Part shown: piece by piece, positions 45,463 to 52,849 of the stretch
Position numbering within the stretch: the first letter of the stretch is position 1
How the letters are laid out: each line of letters begins with the position of its first letter
From: JBQTGK01 sp052400665
Lineage (GTDB): Bacteria; Bacteroidota; Bacteroidia; Bacteroidales; Marinifilaceae
NCBI GenBank assembly: GCA_052400665.1
Contig: JBQTGK010000002.1
Direction: 5' to 3' (one strand)
DNA: 64,000 nucleotides
Translations under genes and position numbers: made by a program
The notes under the pieces: generated by a model
The model's input: the letters and a program-made list of their open reading frames with translations, nothing else
Told to the model about the DNA's origin: nothing
The model's database searches: none

Positions 45463-45478
45463 TGTAACATTGGTTACA
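45463..45478 (+). promoter_or_regulatory. Crp/Fnr-type palindromic operator of the four-gene operon
   Basis: TGTAAC-ATTG-GTTACA is a perfect 6-4-6 inverted repeat centred at 45470.5. The -7 box at 45500-45507 predicts a transcript start near 45513, so the palindrome is centred near -42, the class-II activator position known for CRP/FNR. An extra GTTACAT half-site is at 45431. A Crp/Fnr regulator without an FNR cluster is encoded at 39895-40566. Confidence 0.65.
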
Positions 45479-45499
45479 GTTTTTTTTTGTGCATAGATC

Positions 45500-45507
45500 T
45501 ACATTTG
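45500..45507 (+). promoter_or_regulatory. -7 promoter box of the four-gene operon
   Basis: TACATTTG matches TAnnTTTG. There is no good -33 box at the right spacing, as expected for an activator-dependent promoter. Confidence 0.65.
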
Positions 45508-45539
45508 TATCAGAAAATCATTAAATAATCTTTTTCAAG

Positions 45540-46829
45540 ATGGAGAATCAATATTTTAATACCACAGATAGTTTACTTGATATTTGCACGAGATACCCCG
45601 AAACGGTAAAAATTTTCGTTTCAAATGGATTTAAGCAATTGGAGGATGAGAAGAAGAGAGCGCTTTTTGGAAAATCACTTTCTCTGGAGATGGCTTTAAA
45701 GATGAAGAAATTAAATGTGGATACTTTTACTGCTTTATTAGTAGAAGGAATTGATTTGAATCGCAAACAAGTTGATGGTGATTTGAACCAGAATACTAAA
45801 AAACAAAAGGCAGATTCGGTTCACATTCAAGGATTACTTCCTTGTCCGGTTCGTGTTCCTTTAGTTGAAGGTATTGAGGGATTTATATCCGACTATGAAA
45901 AGGAGCACGATAATGAAATCGTATATGATTTAAAAGCTGCTTCGATGGGATTAGATTGGTTAATTGATGATGTAATTAATCAGGAGAATACCGATAATTT
46001 AGCTGATATTTTTATTTCTGCAGGTTTCGATTTATTTTTCGACGACAACCTAATGGGGAAATTTAAAAAGCAGGGCGTATTTAAAGATAGCACAGGTTTC
46101 GATCGCTTGAACAAGGATTTTGATAATGATGAGATTAGCTTAAAAGATCCACAAGGACATTATTCAATGATTGGAGTTGTACCAGCAGTATTCTTGGTAA
46201 ACAAGGATGAGTTGGGCGATAGACAAGTTCCTCGTACATGGGCAGATATTTTTAAGCCTGAATTTAAAAGAAGTGTGAGTTTGCCAATTAGCGATTTTGA
46301 TTTGTTCAACTCTATGTTACTTCATATTTACAAAGCCTACGGAGAAGAAGGAGTTAGAGGTTTAGGAGCTTGTTTACTCGAGAGTATGCACCCATCTCAA
46401 ATGGTAAAATCGCATACCAAAAAGAACCAAAAGCCAGCCATTACAATTATGCCTTATTTCTTTACTAAAATGGTAAAAGTTGGAGGCCCAATGATTGCAG
46501 TTTGGCCAGAAGATGGAGCGATTATCAGTCCTATTTTTATGCTCACAAAAGAGGATCGCCTGGAAAAAACGCAGCCAGTAATTGATTTCTTTGCATCGGA
46601 GAGAGTGGGTGAGATTCTTTCGCACCAAGGTTTGTTCCCAAGTATCAATCCAAATGTTGATAATCGATTGCCAGAAGAGAATAAATTCATGTGGTTAGGT
46701 TGGGATTACATTAATAGTAACGATATTGGAAGTATGATTAAAAAATGTGAAGGCATTTTTAATAAATCTATTCAGGATGAATCATTTGCAAATATAGGGC
46801 CTTTGAATTATACTCCTAGCAATGATTAA
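45540..46829 (+). CDS. Cytoplasmic solute-binding-like protein with DUF1858-like N-terminal domain
   Basis: A 429-residue protein without signal peptide or lipobox. Residues about 5-72 resemble DUF1858 (DSLLDICTRYPETVKIFVSNGF, then SLEMALKMKKLNVDTFTALL), a small domain also found beside hybrid-cluster proteins, but its redox Cys pair is missing. Residues about 95-420 look like a periplasmic binding-protein fold of the iron/thiamine type (LEGIEGFISDYEKEHD-like start, ISAGFDLFFDD, VPRTWADIFKPEFK, PITIMPYFF-like, ASERVGEILSHQGLFPS). Binding proteins normally lie outside the membrane; this one apparently does not, and no permease is near. First gene of a four-gene operon; probably binds a small ligand or metal complex for the partner proteins. 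Role inferred. Confidence 0.75.
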   Translation: MENQYFNTTDSLLDICTRYPETVKIFVSNGFKQLEDEKKRALFGKSLSLEMALKMKKLNVDTFTALLVEGIDLNRKQVDGDLNQNTKKQKADSVHIQGLLPCPVRVPLVEGIEGFISDYEKEHDNEIVYDLKAASMGLDWLIDDVINQENTDNLADIFISAGFDLFFDDNLMGKFKKQGVFKDSTGFDRLNKDFDNDEISLKDPQGHYSMIGVVPAVFLVNKDELGDRQVPRTWADIFKPEFKRSVSLPISDFDLFNSMLLHIYKAYGEEGVRGLGACLLESMHPSQMVKSHTKKNQKPAITIMPYFFTKMVKVGGPMIAVWPEDGAIISPIFMLTKEDRLEKTQPVIDFFASERVGEILSHQGLFPSINPNVDNRLPEENKFMWLGWDYINSNDIGSMIKKCEGIFNKSIQDESFANIGPLNYTPSND

Positions 46830-46861
46830 TGAGTAAACACTAATAGAAAACAACACTAGAT

Positions 46862-47569
46862 ATGAACTTAGTTACAGTTTCAGGACCTCCTTCGTCGGGA
46901 AAAACAGCGGTGATTTTAAAAACCATCGATTCGTTTCAAAAAAGAGGATTGGAAGTTGGAGTGGTAAAATTTGATTGTCTTTATACAGATGATGATATTT
47001 TATATGAGAAAGCAGGAGTGAAAGTAAAGAAGGGATTATCAGGATCACTTTGTCCTGACCACTACTTTGTGAGTAATATTGAGGAAGTTACCCAGTGGGG
47101 ATTGAAAGAAGGATTAGATATTCTAATTACAGAGAGTGCTGGATTGTGTAACCGTTGTTCTCCTTATGTGAAGAGTGTTACTGCGGTTTGTGTAATTGAT
47201 AATTTAAGTGGGATAAACACGCCAAAGAAAATTGGTCCGATGTTAAAGAGTGCCGACTATGTTATCATTACCAAAGGAGATATTGTTTCTCAAGCAGAAA
47301 GAGAAGTATTCGCTTCGAGAGTAAATCAGGTAAATCCGGGTGCAAATATTATGCATGTTAACGGACTAACCGGACAAGGGGCCTACGAATTAAGTACCTT
47401 GTTGTACGATGATAAAGTTGAGGTGAAAACCTTAGTGGGCGAGAAACTTAGATTCTCAATGCCATCGGCATTATGTTCTTATTGTTTAGGGGAAACCCGA
47501 ATTGGAGAAAGTTACCAAATGGGTAACGTGAGAAAGATAGATATGGAAGATAAGAAAGGGAAGAAATAA
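46862..47569 (+). CDS. UreG/HypB-like G3E GTPase (putative metallochaperone)
   Basis: A 235-residue SIMIBI NTPase. Walker A is SGPPSSGKTA (residues 7-16). Asp38-Cys39 and Cys64-Pro-Asp-His67 sit where UreG has its conserved acidic residue and metal-binding Cys-Pro-His. ITESAGLCNRCSP (about 107-121) aligns with the UreG ESGGxNLxxTFSP segment, with two Cys added. TKGD replaces the NKxD guanine motif. A second Cys pair, CSYC, lies near 205. UreG and HypB hydrolyse GTP to deliver nickel to urease and hydrogenase; no urease or hydrogenase gene is in the window. The Cys-rich changes suggest metal or Fe-S binding. Gap to the previous gene is 32 bases. Confidence 0.8.
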   Translation: MNLVTVSGPPSSGKTAVILKTIDSFQKRGLEVGVVKFDCLYTDDDILYEKAGVKVKKGLSGSLCPDHYFVSNIEEVTQWGLKEGLDILITESAGLCNRCSPYVKSVTAVCVIDNLSGINTPKKIGPMLKSADYVIITKGDIVSQAEREVFASRVNQVNPGANIMHVNGLTGQGAYELSTLLYDDKVEVKTLVGEKLRFSMPSALCSYCLGETRIGESYQMGNVRKIDMEDKKGKK

Positions 47570-47647
47570 TAAGGATGAAGTCAAAGGGATAAAGTAAAAA
47601 ATCCAAATTTCAATTTCCAAACCCCAATAATTAAGTGTAGAATTAAA

Positions 47648-47705
47648 GAATTTTCCCTTTATAAGGGAGATCCCGACAGGGAGAGGGTGTAAAATAGGAA
47701 AGTAA
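47648..47705. repeat. Short dispersed repeat inside the operon, copy 1
   Basis: About 58 bases shared with 48819-48888. It holds TCCCTTTATAAGGGAGA and TCCCGACAGGGAGA hairpins. It lies in the 149-base gap between the GTPase and ABC ATPase genes and may affect RNA stability or partial termination. Confidence 0.7.
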
Positions 47706-47718
47706 ATACAAAAACAAC

Positions 47719-48747
47719 ATGATCACAATACAAGATATAAAAGAACAAACTATTGCTGATTTATTTGAGCAATATCCTTTCCTTCCGGGATTTTTTGAAG
47801 AGAATACCTTGGAAGTTGATGGTCAAATCAATGAAAAGTTAGATGATTTTTTGAGTATTCTTGATGATGAAGAAGAAAAGGAAAATCGTGCCATGGATAA
47901 GTTGCAGGTATTGGAATCGATGACTGAATACATTACACAAATGCTCGCTTTTTTAGGGGAAGATGAGGACGATGGAGTGGACAGTATTACCCTTTTACCA
48001 GGAACAAATAAATCGGGAGAGAAAGAGCAGTTTGAAGAATTGACCATTAATAAAAGTGAAATTGTTTGTATTGTGGGTCCAACGGGATCGGGAAAAAGTC
48101 GTTTGCTGGCAGATATTGAATGGGTAGCGAGTAATGATACACCTACTTCAAGATCTGTATTGATAAATGGAGAAAAAGGAGATAAAAAATGGCGTGTAAC
48201 TTCGGGGCATAAGCTTGTTGCTCAGCTTTCTCAGAATATGAACTTTGTTATGGATCTTTCCGTATATGAGTTTATTGAGCTGCATGCTCAAAGTCGTTTG
48301 GTTGAAGATGTTGAAGGTGTAATTATGAAGATTTTTGATCAGGCAAATAATTTAGCCGGAGAGAAATTTGAACTGACAACACCAATTACAAGTTTAAGTG
48401 GTGGACAATCGAGAGCATTAATGATTGCCGATACGGCAATTTTAAGTAAGTCGCCAATTATTCTGATTGATGAGATTGAGAACGCAGGTATCGATCGTAA
48501 AAAAGCATTGGAATTATTGGTGGGCGAAGAGAAAATTGTATTAATGGCAACTCACGATCCTATTCTAGCTTTAATGGGCGATAGAAGAATTGTAATTAAA
48601 AATGGAGGAATCCATAAAGTAATTGATACCAGTGGAGAAGAAGATGCTTTGCTTACAGAATTGGAACGTATGGATTCGGTTATTCAGAACATGAGAACTC
48701 GTTTACGACAGGGAGAAACTATTCGTAAAGAAGACATAGGTTTTTAA
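47719..48747 (+). CDS. ABC ATPase with DUF1858-like N-terminal segment, no permease partner
   Basis: A 342-residue soluble ATPase. Residues 3-48 (IQDIKEQTIADLFEQYPFLPGFF ...) resemble the DUF1858-like start of the first gene in the operon, suggesting a shared docking role. An acidic helical linker runs to about 90. The ABC core has Walker A VGPTGSGKS (119-127), signature SLSGGQSRAL, Walker B IILIDEIE, D-loop NAGID and H-loop ATHDP, so it should hydrolyse ATP. No membrane segment, and no permease gene nearby. ABC ATPases of this stand-alone kind power conformational change in other systems, such as component A2 of methyl-CoM reductase activation; that comparison is an analogy. Confidence 0.8.
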   Translation: MITIQDIKEQTIADLFEQYPFLPGFFEENTLEVDGQINEKLDDFLSILDDEEEKENRAMDKLQVLESMTEYITQMLAFLGEDEDDGVDSITLLPGTNKSGEKEQFEELTINKSEIVCIVGPTGSGKSRLLADIEWVASNDTPTSRSVLINGEKGDKKWRVTSGHKLVAQLSQNMNFVMDLSVYEFIELHAQSRLVEDVEGVIMKIFDQANNLAGEKFELTTPITSLSGGQSRALMIADTAILSKSPIILIDEIENAGIDRKKALELLVGEEKIVLMATHDPILALMGDRRIVIKNGGIHKVIDTSGEEDALLTELERMDSVIQNMRTRLRQGETIRKEDIGF

Positions 48748-48818
48748 TTAAGAATTACGAGTTATTAGTTAAAAATTAGGATAGACCTGAAAATTTATTT
48801 GAGAACAGAAGATTAGGT

Positions 48819-48888
48819 GAATTCTCCCTTTTTAAGGGGAAATAGCGACAGGCAGAGGGGTGATGAAAGTTGAAATATAGAAAGTAAG
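48819..48888. repeat. Short dispersed repeat inside the operon, copy 2
   Basis: Second copy of the element at 47648-47705 in the same orientation, more diverged (CGACAGGCAGAGGGG core). It lies between the ABC ATPase gene and the small zinc-ribbon gene. Confidence 0.65.
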
Positions 48889-48904
48889 AATATAAATAAA
48901 ATAT

Positions 48905-48941
48905 AGAATTGAATTAATTTCTCAATTCTAATAACAGGAGG
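48905..48941 (+). promoter_or_regulatory. Hairpin and strong Shine-Dalgarno before the small zinc-ribbon gene
   Basis: AGAATTGA (48905-48912) pairs with TCAATTCT (48922-48929). Seven bases on, AGGAGG (48936-48941) stands 8 bases before the ATG at 48950. Strong Shine-Dalgarno sites are uncommon in Bacteroidota, so this gene may be translated unusually well. Confidence 0.7.
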
Positions 48942-48949
48942 AAAAAATT

Positions 48950-49192
48950 ATGCATGACGGTTGCGCAGGAAGTTTTGAGAACGGACAACAAGTAGTTGAT
49001 AAAGTAAGAATGATGGGTTTTGCTCAGCAATTGATGCCAATGCCATTGGATATCGAATGCCATGGTTGCAAAGAAACATTTACCATGGAAGAGTTTGAAG
49101 GACATTGTCCTAAATGCGATATGGTACATGGTGTAACACCTTGCCACGCATTTGATCCTAATAATATTATGGCTGCAGGGGTAGGTTATTAA
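48950..49192 (+). CDS. Small HypA-like zinc-ribbon protein
   Basis: An 80-residue Cys-rich protein. Cys37-x-x-Cys40 (ECHGCKETFTMEEFEGH) and Cys53-x-x-Cys56 (CPKCDM) are spaced as in the HypA zinc ribbon, where the pattern CxxC-x12-CPxC holds structural zinc. Extra residues Cys5, Cys65 and several His and Met could bind another metal. The nickel-binding N-terminal MHE of HypA is absent (it starts MHDG). Last gene of the operon, followed by a strong terminator. Together with the UreG/HypB-like GTPase it suggests a HypA-HypB style pair. Inference from motif spacing only. Confidence 0.75.
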   Translation: MHDGCAGSFENGQQVVDKVRMMGFAQQLMPMPLDIECHGCKETFTMEEFEGHCPKCDMVHGVTPCHAFDPNNIMAAGVGY

Positions 49193-49232
49193 ATTTATTT
49201 GCAGGAACATGCAATGGTGTGTTCATACAGGG

Positions 49233-49265
49233 AAATCCCGATAGAATATTCTATTGGGATTTTTT
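49233..49265 (+). terminator. Terminator of the four-gene operon
   Basis: AAATCCCGATAGAA / TTCTATTGGGATTT (49233-49262), a 14-bp stem with one G-T pair, then a T run. Confidence 0.92.
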
Positions 49266-49467
49266 GTGCTTTTAATATTTACGATTAAAAAGAACAGCTT
49301 AAATTGATAAAGGAGTATTCTAAAAAAGTATAAGCTAGCATTGGTGTTGAATAAAATGAGAAGGAAAATTTATTTTTAGAAATAGTAAATAGGCGCTTTG
49401 CGCGGATATTTTTTTATTTTTAGAATAAAATAGCCCACCAAGCATTTTTTAATCAAAATAGAAAATA

Positions 49468-50271
49468 ATGTTAAAAACAGTTCGAGTTGCCTTTTTAATT
49501 GCCTTTTGTTTTGCGGCCAATTTAAGCAGTTTTGCTCAGATTAGTAAAATACCTTGTTTAAAAGGCAAGAAAGTATTAATCGTGTATGGTGGTTGGGGAG
49601 GACACAATCCAAAAGCTTTTGTCGATAAAATTGTTCCCTGGCTAAAAGCTGAAGGAGCTGACTTGACCATTTCGACCAGTTTAGATTCTTATACCGACGA
49701 GAAATTGATGGCTGAAACGGATTTGGTGATTCAATCGTGGACCATGGGGGACATTAGTAAAGAACAGGTGAACGGATTGCTGAAAGCAGTTCGTAATGGA
49801 ACAGGTTTAGCCGGTTGTCATGGTGGTATTGGTGATTCGTTTCGCAATCAGGCTGAATATTTGTATATGGTTGGCGGACAATGGGCTGCGCATCCTGGTG
49901 GTAAAATTAATTACGAAGTCAATATTTGTGATACTGAAGATCCAATTACTGATGATCTAAATGATTTTAGAGTTGAAAATACCGAACAATATTACATGTT
50001 GGTCGATCCGAATTCAAAAGTGCTGGCAACAACTACTTTTAGTGGAGAACACAATTCGTGGATTGATGGAGCTGTAATGCCCGTTGCTTGGAAAAAGTAT
50101 TATGGGAAAGGTCGGGTTTACAATTTATCAATTGGTCATGAACCAAAAGATTTTGATAATCCATCGGTGTGGATACTGCTAAAAAGAGGCTTTGCCTGGG
50201 CTGCTGAAAGTAAATATCAGGTAAAAGAGAATTTGATAACTCCTGTTTATGATACCAAACATAAACTATAA
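49468..50271 (+). CDS. Secreted ThuA-domain protein
   Basis: A 267-residue exported protein with signal peptide (ends LSSFAQ). The ThuA fold, a glutamine-amidotransferase-like alpha/beta domain, fills the rest: KVLIVYGGWGGHNPKAFVD, TDLVIQSWTMGDIS, GTGLAGCHGGIGDSFR, GGQWAAHPGG, and AWKKYYGKGRVYNLSIGH near the end. ThuA-like proteins occur with sugar and secondary-metabolite genes; their chemistry is mostly unknown. A kelch protein gene follows 40 bases on, so the two are likely cotranscribed and act together in the periplasm. A short hairpin GCGCTTTGCGC (49393-49403) lies in the leader. Confidence 0.88.
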   Translation: MLKTVRVAFLIAFCFAANLSSFAQISKIPCLKGKKVLIVYGGWGGHNPKAFVDKIVPWLKAEGADLTISTSLDSYTDEKLMAETDLVIQSWTMGDISKEQVNGLLKAVRNGTGLAGCHGGIGDSFRNQAEYLYMVGGQWAAHPGGKINYEVNICDTEDPITDDLNDFRVENTEQYYMLVDPNSKVLATTTFSGEHNSWIDGAVMPVAWKKYYGKGRVYNLSIGHEPKDFDNPSVWILLKRGFAWAAESKYQVKENLITPVYDTKHKL

Positions 50272-50311
50272 TAATTGAATCGAAATAAAATTCATTCTTA
50301 TATCTGGAAAA

Positions 50312-51304
50312 ATGATAAAAAAAATATATGTCACATTGCTGATTTTTGCAGCAGTACTAAGTGTAAATGCACAAAATTTAAAAGATTATCGTTGGAATAT
50401 TTTGGAAACTAGTGGAACCGTAGTCGGGCGACACGAAAATGCTTTTGTCGAATTTCAAGACAAGTTTTATTTGATTGGAGGCAGAGGGATTAAACCTGTA
50501 AATGTATTCGATCCGCTAACAAATTCCTGGGAAACAAAAGGAAAGACACCTTTGGAGTTCCACCATTTTCAGGCAGTAGTATATAAAGATGCTATTTATT
50601 TGGCAGGCGCTATGACTGGACCTTATCCAAAGGAAACTCCTTGTAAATACATTTGGATTTATTATCCAAAGCAAGATAAATGGAGGAAAGGTGCCGAGAT
50701 TCCTTTTGAAATGCGAAGAGGGAGTGCGGGAGTAGTAATTCGTGATCATAAAATTTATATGACTTGCGGAATAGAATATGGACATACCAGTGGTACTACT
50801 AATCGTTTCGATTCTTATGATTTAGAGACTAAAAAATGGAAAAGTTTAACCAAGGCGCCCCATGTTCGAGATCATTTCTCGGCTATTGTGCTTAATGATA
50901 AGTTATACTGTATTGGCGGAAGAAACACCAGCGTTCATTATAAAAATAATTTTGGCGCATTTTTTAGCGCAACCATCCCTTTTGTTGATGAATATGATTT
51001 TAAAACTGACAAATGGTTTACACATAAGAACCCACTTCCAGTGCCAACTGCCGCGGGTGGAATTGTAGCTATAGACAATAAGATTGTTTACATGGGTGGC
51101 GAAGGAATGAGCAGAAAAGCTTATGCTGAAACGCAATGTCTTGATATAGAAACCGGAGAATGGGAGCTGTTGTCCCCATTTAAAATTGGCCGACATGGAA
51201 GCAATGCTATTTTTTATAAAAACAAAATATATTTTGCTGCCGGAAGTCCCAAGCAGGGAGGTGGTAATATGAATTCAATAGAGGTGTTTTCAATTACGCA
51301 CTAA
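50312..51304 (+). CDS. Secreted kelch-repeat beta-propeller protein
   Basis: A 330-residue exported protein with signal peptide (ends SVNAQ). Five to six kelch blades are visible, with the usual pattern of aromatic, GG and a later Trp: FYLIGGRGIKPVNVFDPLTNSWE, IYLAGAMT, IYMTCGIEYG, LYCIGGRNTSV, IVYMGGEG and IYFAAGSPKQGGG. Such six-bladed propellers are seen in sialic-acid mutarotases and galactose-oxidase-like proteins; neither can be confirmed. Pairs with the ThuA gene upstream and ends at a strong terminator. Confidence 0.87.
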   Translation: MIKKIYVTLLIFAAVLSVNAQNLKDYRWNILETSGTVVGRHENAFVEFQDKFYLIGGRGIKPVNVFDPLTNSWETKGKTPLEFHHFQAVVYKDAIYLAGAMTGPYPKETPCKYIWIYYPKQDKWRKGAEIPFEMRRGSAGVVIRDHKIYMTCGIEYGHTSGTTNRFDSYDLETKKWKSLTKAPHVRDHFSAIVLNDKLYCIGGRNTSVHYKNNFGAFFSATIPFVDEYDFKTDKWFTHKNPLPVPTAAGGIVAIDNKIVYMGGEGMSRKAYAETQCLDIETGEWELLSPFKIGRHGSNAIFYKNKIYFAAGSPKQGGGNMNSIEVFSITH

Positions 51305-51334
51305 GATTATTCGCAGTATACACTATTTATTGAT

Positions 51335-51372
51335 ATTAATCCCAATTGAAAATTCTGTTGGGATTAATTTTT
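51335..51372 (+). terminator. Terminator after the kelch gene
   Basis: TTAATCCCAA (51336-51345) and TTGGGATTAA (51358-51367) form a 10-bp stem followed by TTTTT. Confidence 0.85.
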
Positions 51373-51463
51373 GCCTGTTTCATGAAAAGTGAAAAGTAAC
51401 AGTATCATGATTTCAGGTCGTTTCTATTAATTTGTTACATTAGGACTTTCAAATTTTAAAATC

Positions 51464-52135
51464 ATGAAGTTAAATTTAGTTGATCAACTTACACTCCTTG
51501 CCTTAGACGATGTGAAGGGTAGTTTTATTGCCAATTCAATGTCTTTTGGATATGGGTTGGCGGGTGCTGTTATATTAGAACTTTCTTTACAAGATAAGAT
51601 TGAAGTTTGTGAGAAAAAATTGAAGGTGAAATCGCATAAATCCTGTAATAATCAATTGTTAGATCACTTTTTAGATACCATTCGTAAGGCGAAAAAAGAA
51701 AAGGAGATTCAGGATTGGGTTGAAGTAATAGGCGGTGACGAATCTTACATAAAGCAGAAAACAGTAGACAGATTAATAGATGCTGGCATTCTTAGCAAAA
51801 AGGAAGAAAAAATTCTTTGGGTGTTTACAAACGATAAATATCCAACCAGAAATGCCAAACCCGAAAATGAGTTGAGAAAGCATTTGAGTGAACTATTAAC
51901 AAATAATTGTGAAGTAAATTTGCAGGAGATGATGCTGATAAGTTTAATTGATATGTGTGAATTAAACGAAGAGGTGTTTGGAAAACAGAAAGCTAAAAAA
52001 TACAAAGATAAAATTAAGAAAATTATTGCAAGTGAAAATTTGAGTTCTTCACTTACCCAAGCTGTTAAAGAGATTCATGAGGTTTTGATCGGGGTAATTT
52101 TTATGATAGTAACTGTTAATATTATTAATAATTAG
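51464..52135 (+). CDS. GPP34-family (Golgi phosphoprotein 3-like) protein
   Basis: A 223-residue protein. The N-terminal LVDQLTLLALDDVKGSF and GYGLAGAVILELSLQDKI match the GPP34/VPS74 fold, which in eukaryotes binds phosphatidylinositol-4-phosphate at the Golgi. Bacterial members are widespread and of unknown role. A hydrophobic tail (VLIGVIFMIVTVNII) at the C-terminus suggests membrane association. The HD-domain gene starts 2 bases beyond the stop, so the two are translationally close and probably functionally linked. Confidence 0.87.
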   Translation: MKLNLVDQLTLLALDDVKGSFIANSMSFGYGLAGAVILELSLQDKIEVCEKKLKVKSHKSCNNQLLDHFLDTIRKAKKEKEIQDWVEVIGGDESYIKQKTVDRLIDAGILSKKEEKILWVFTNDKYPTRNAKPENELRKHLSELLTNNCEVNLQEMMLISLIDMCELNEEVFGKQKAKKYKDKIKKIIASENLSSSLTQAVKEIHEVLIGVIFMIVTVNIINN

Positions 52136-52137
52136 AT

Positions 52138-52791
52138 ATGTGTAAAGACCAAATTATTACCCAAACAATAGAATTTGTAAAACAAACACTTGCCGATGCC
52201 GAAGGGGGACACGATTGGTTTCATATTTATCGAGTATGGAAAACGGCGAAGAAGTTAGCTGTTAGTGAAAAAGTAGATTTATTTATAGTTGAATTAGGTG
52301 CTTTACTACATGATATTGCCGATTCAAAATTTCATGATGGAGATGAAGAAGTTGGTCCAAGAATGGCCAGAGAATTTCTTTCTTCTTTATTGGTTGATCA
52401 AGATAGTATTCAGCATGTAGTAGAAATTATTAAGAATATTTCATTTAAAGGAGGTAAAGAAAGACAAAAATTTAAGTCGCTCGAACTGGATGTGGTGCAA
52501 GATGCCGACCGTATGGATGCTTTGGGTGCCATAGGAATTGCTCGTACTTTTAATTATGGAGGACATAAGAATCGTGCGATTTATGATCCTGCAATATTAC
52601 CAAACCTGAATATGAGCAAAGAAGAGTATAAAAACTCAACAGCTCCAACCATTAATCATTTCTACGAAAAACTATTGCTTTTAAAAGACAGAATGAATAC
52701 CAAAGCTGGAATAGCTATGGCCGAAAAACGTCATGTTTTTATGGAACAGTATCTCGAGGAGTTCTATAAGGAATGGGAAGGTAAATATTAA
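52138..52791 (+). CDS. HD-domain phosphohydrolase (YedJ-like)
   Basis: A 217-residue metal-dependent phosphohydrolase. The metal ligands appear as the His of GGHDWFHIYRVW, the His-Asp of LLHDIADSKF and the Asp of QDADRMDALGAIGIART. This spacing is that of the YedJ-type HD family, likely acting on nucleotides or nucleotide second messengers; the substrate is unknown. Cotranscribed with the GPP34-like gene (2-base gap) and probably the TRM11-like gene behind it. Confidence 0.9.
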   Translation: MCKDQIITQTIEFVKQTLADAEGGHDWFHIYRVWKTAKKLAVSEKVDLFIVELGALLHDIADSKFHDGDEEVGPRMAREFLSSLLVDQDSIQHVVEIIKNISFKGGKERQKFKSLELDVVQDADRMDALGAIGIARTFNYGGHKNRAIYDPAILPNLNMSKEEYKNSTAPTINHFYEKLLLLKDRMNTKAGIAMAEKRHVFMEQYLEEFYKEWEGKY

Positions 52792-52849
52792 CTGACTTTT
52801 GATAAATTGTAAAGGCACATTTTTAAAATTGCCACAAAACATAGAAAAT

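Noticed and set aside
45540..49192. Ordinary ABC importer (binding protein plus ATPase)
   Set aside because: The binding-like protein lacks a signal peptide and lipobox, no permease gene is present, and two metallochaperone-like genes are interleaved.
52799..52849. TTG-start extension of the TRM11-like protein
   Set aside because: It adds residues that do not resemble the family N-terminus, and an ATG at 52850 starts at the conserved region.
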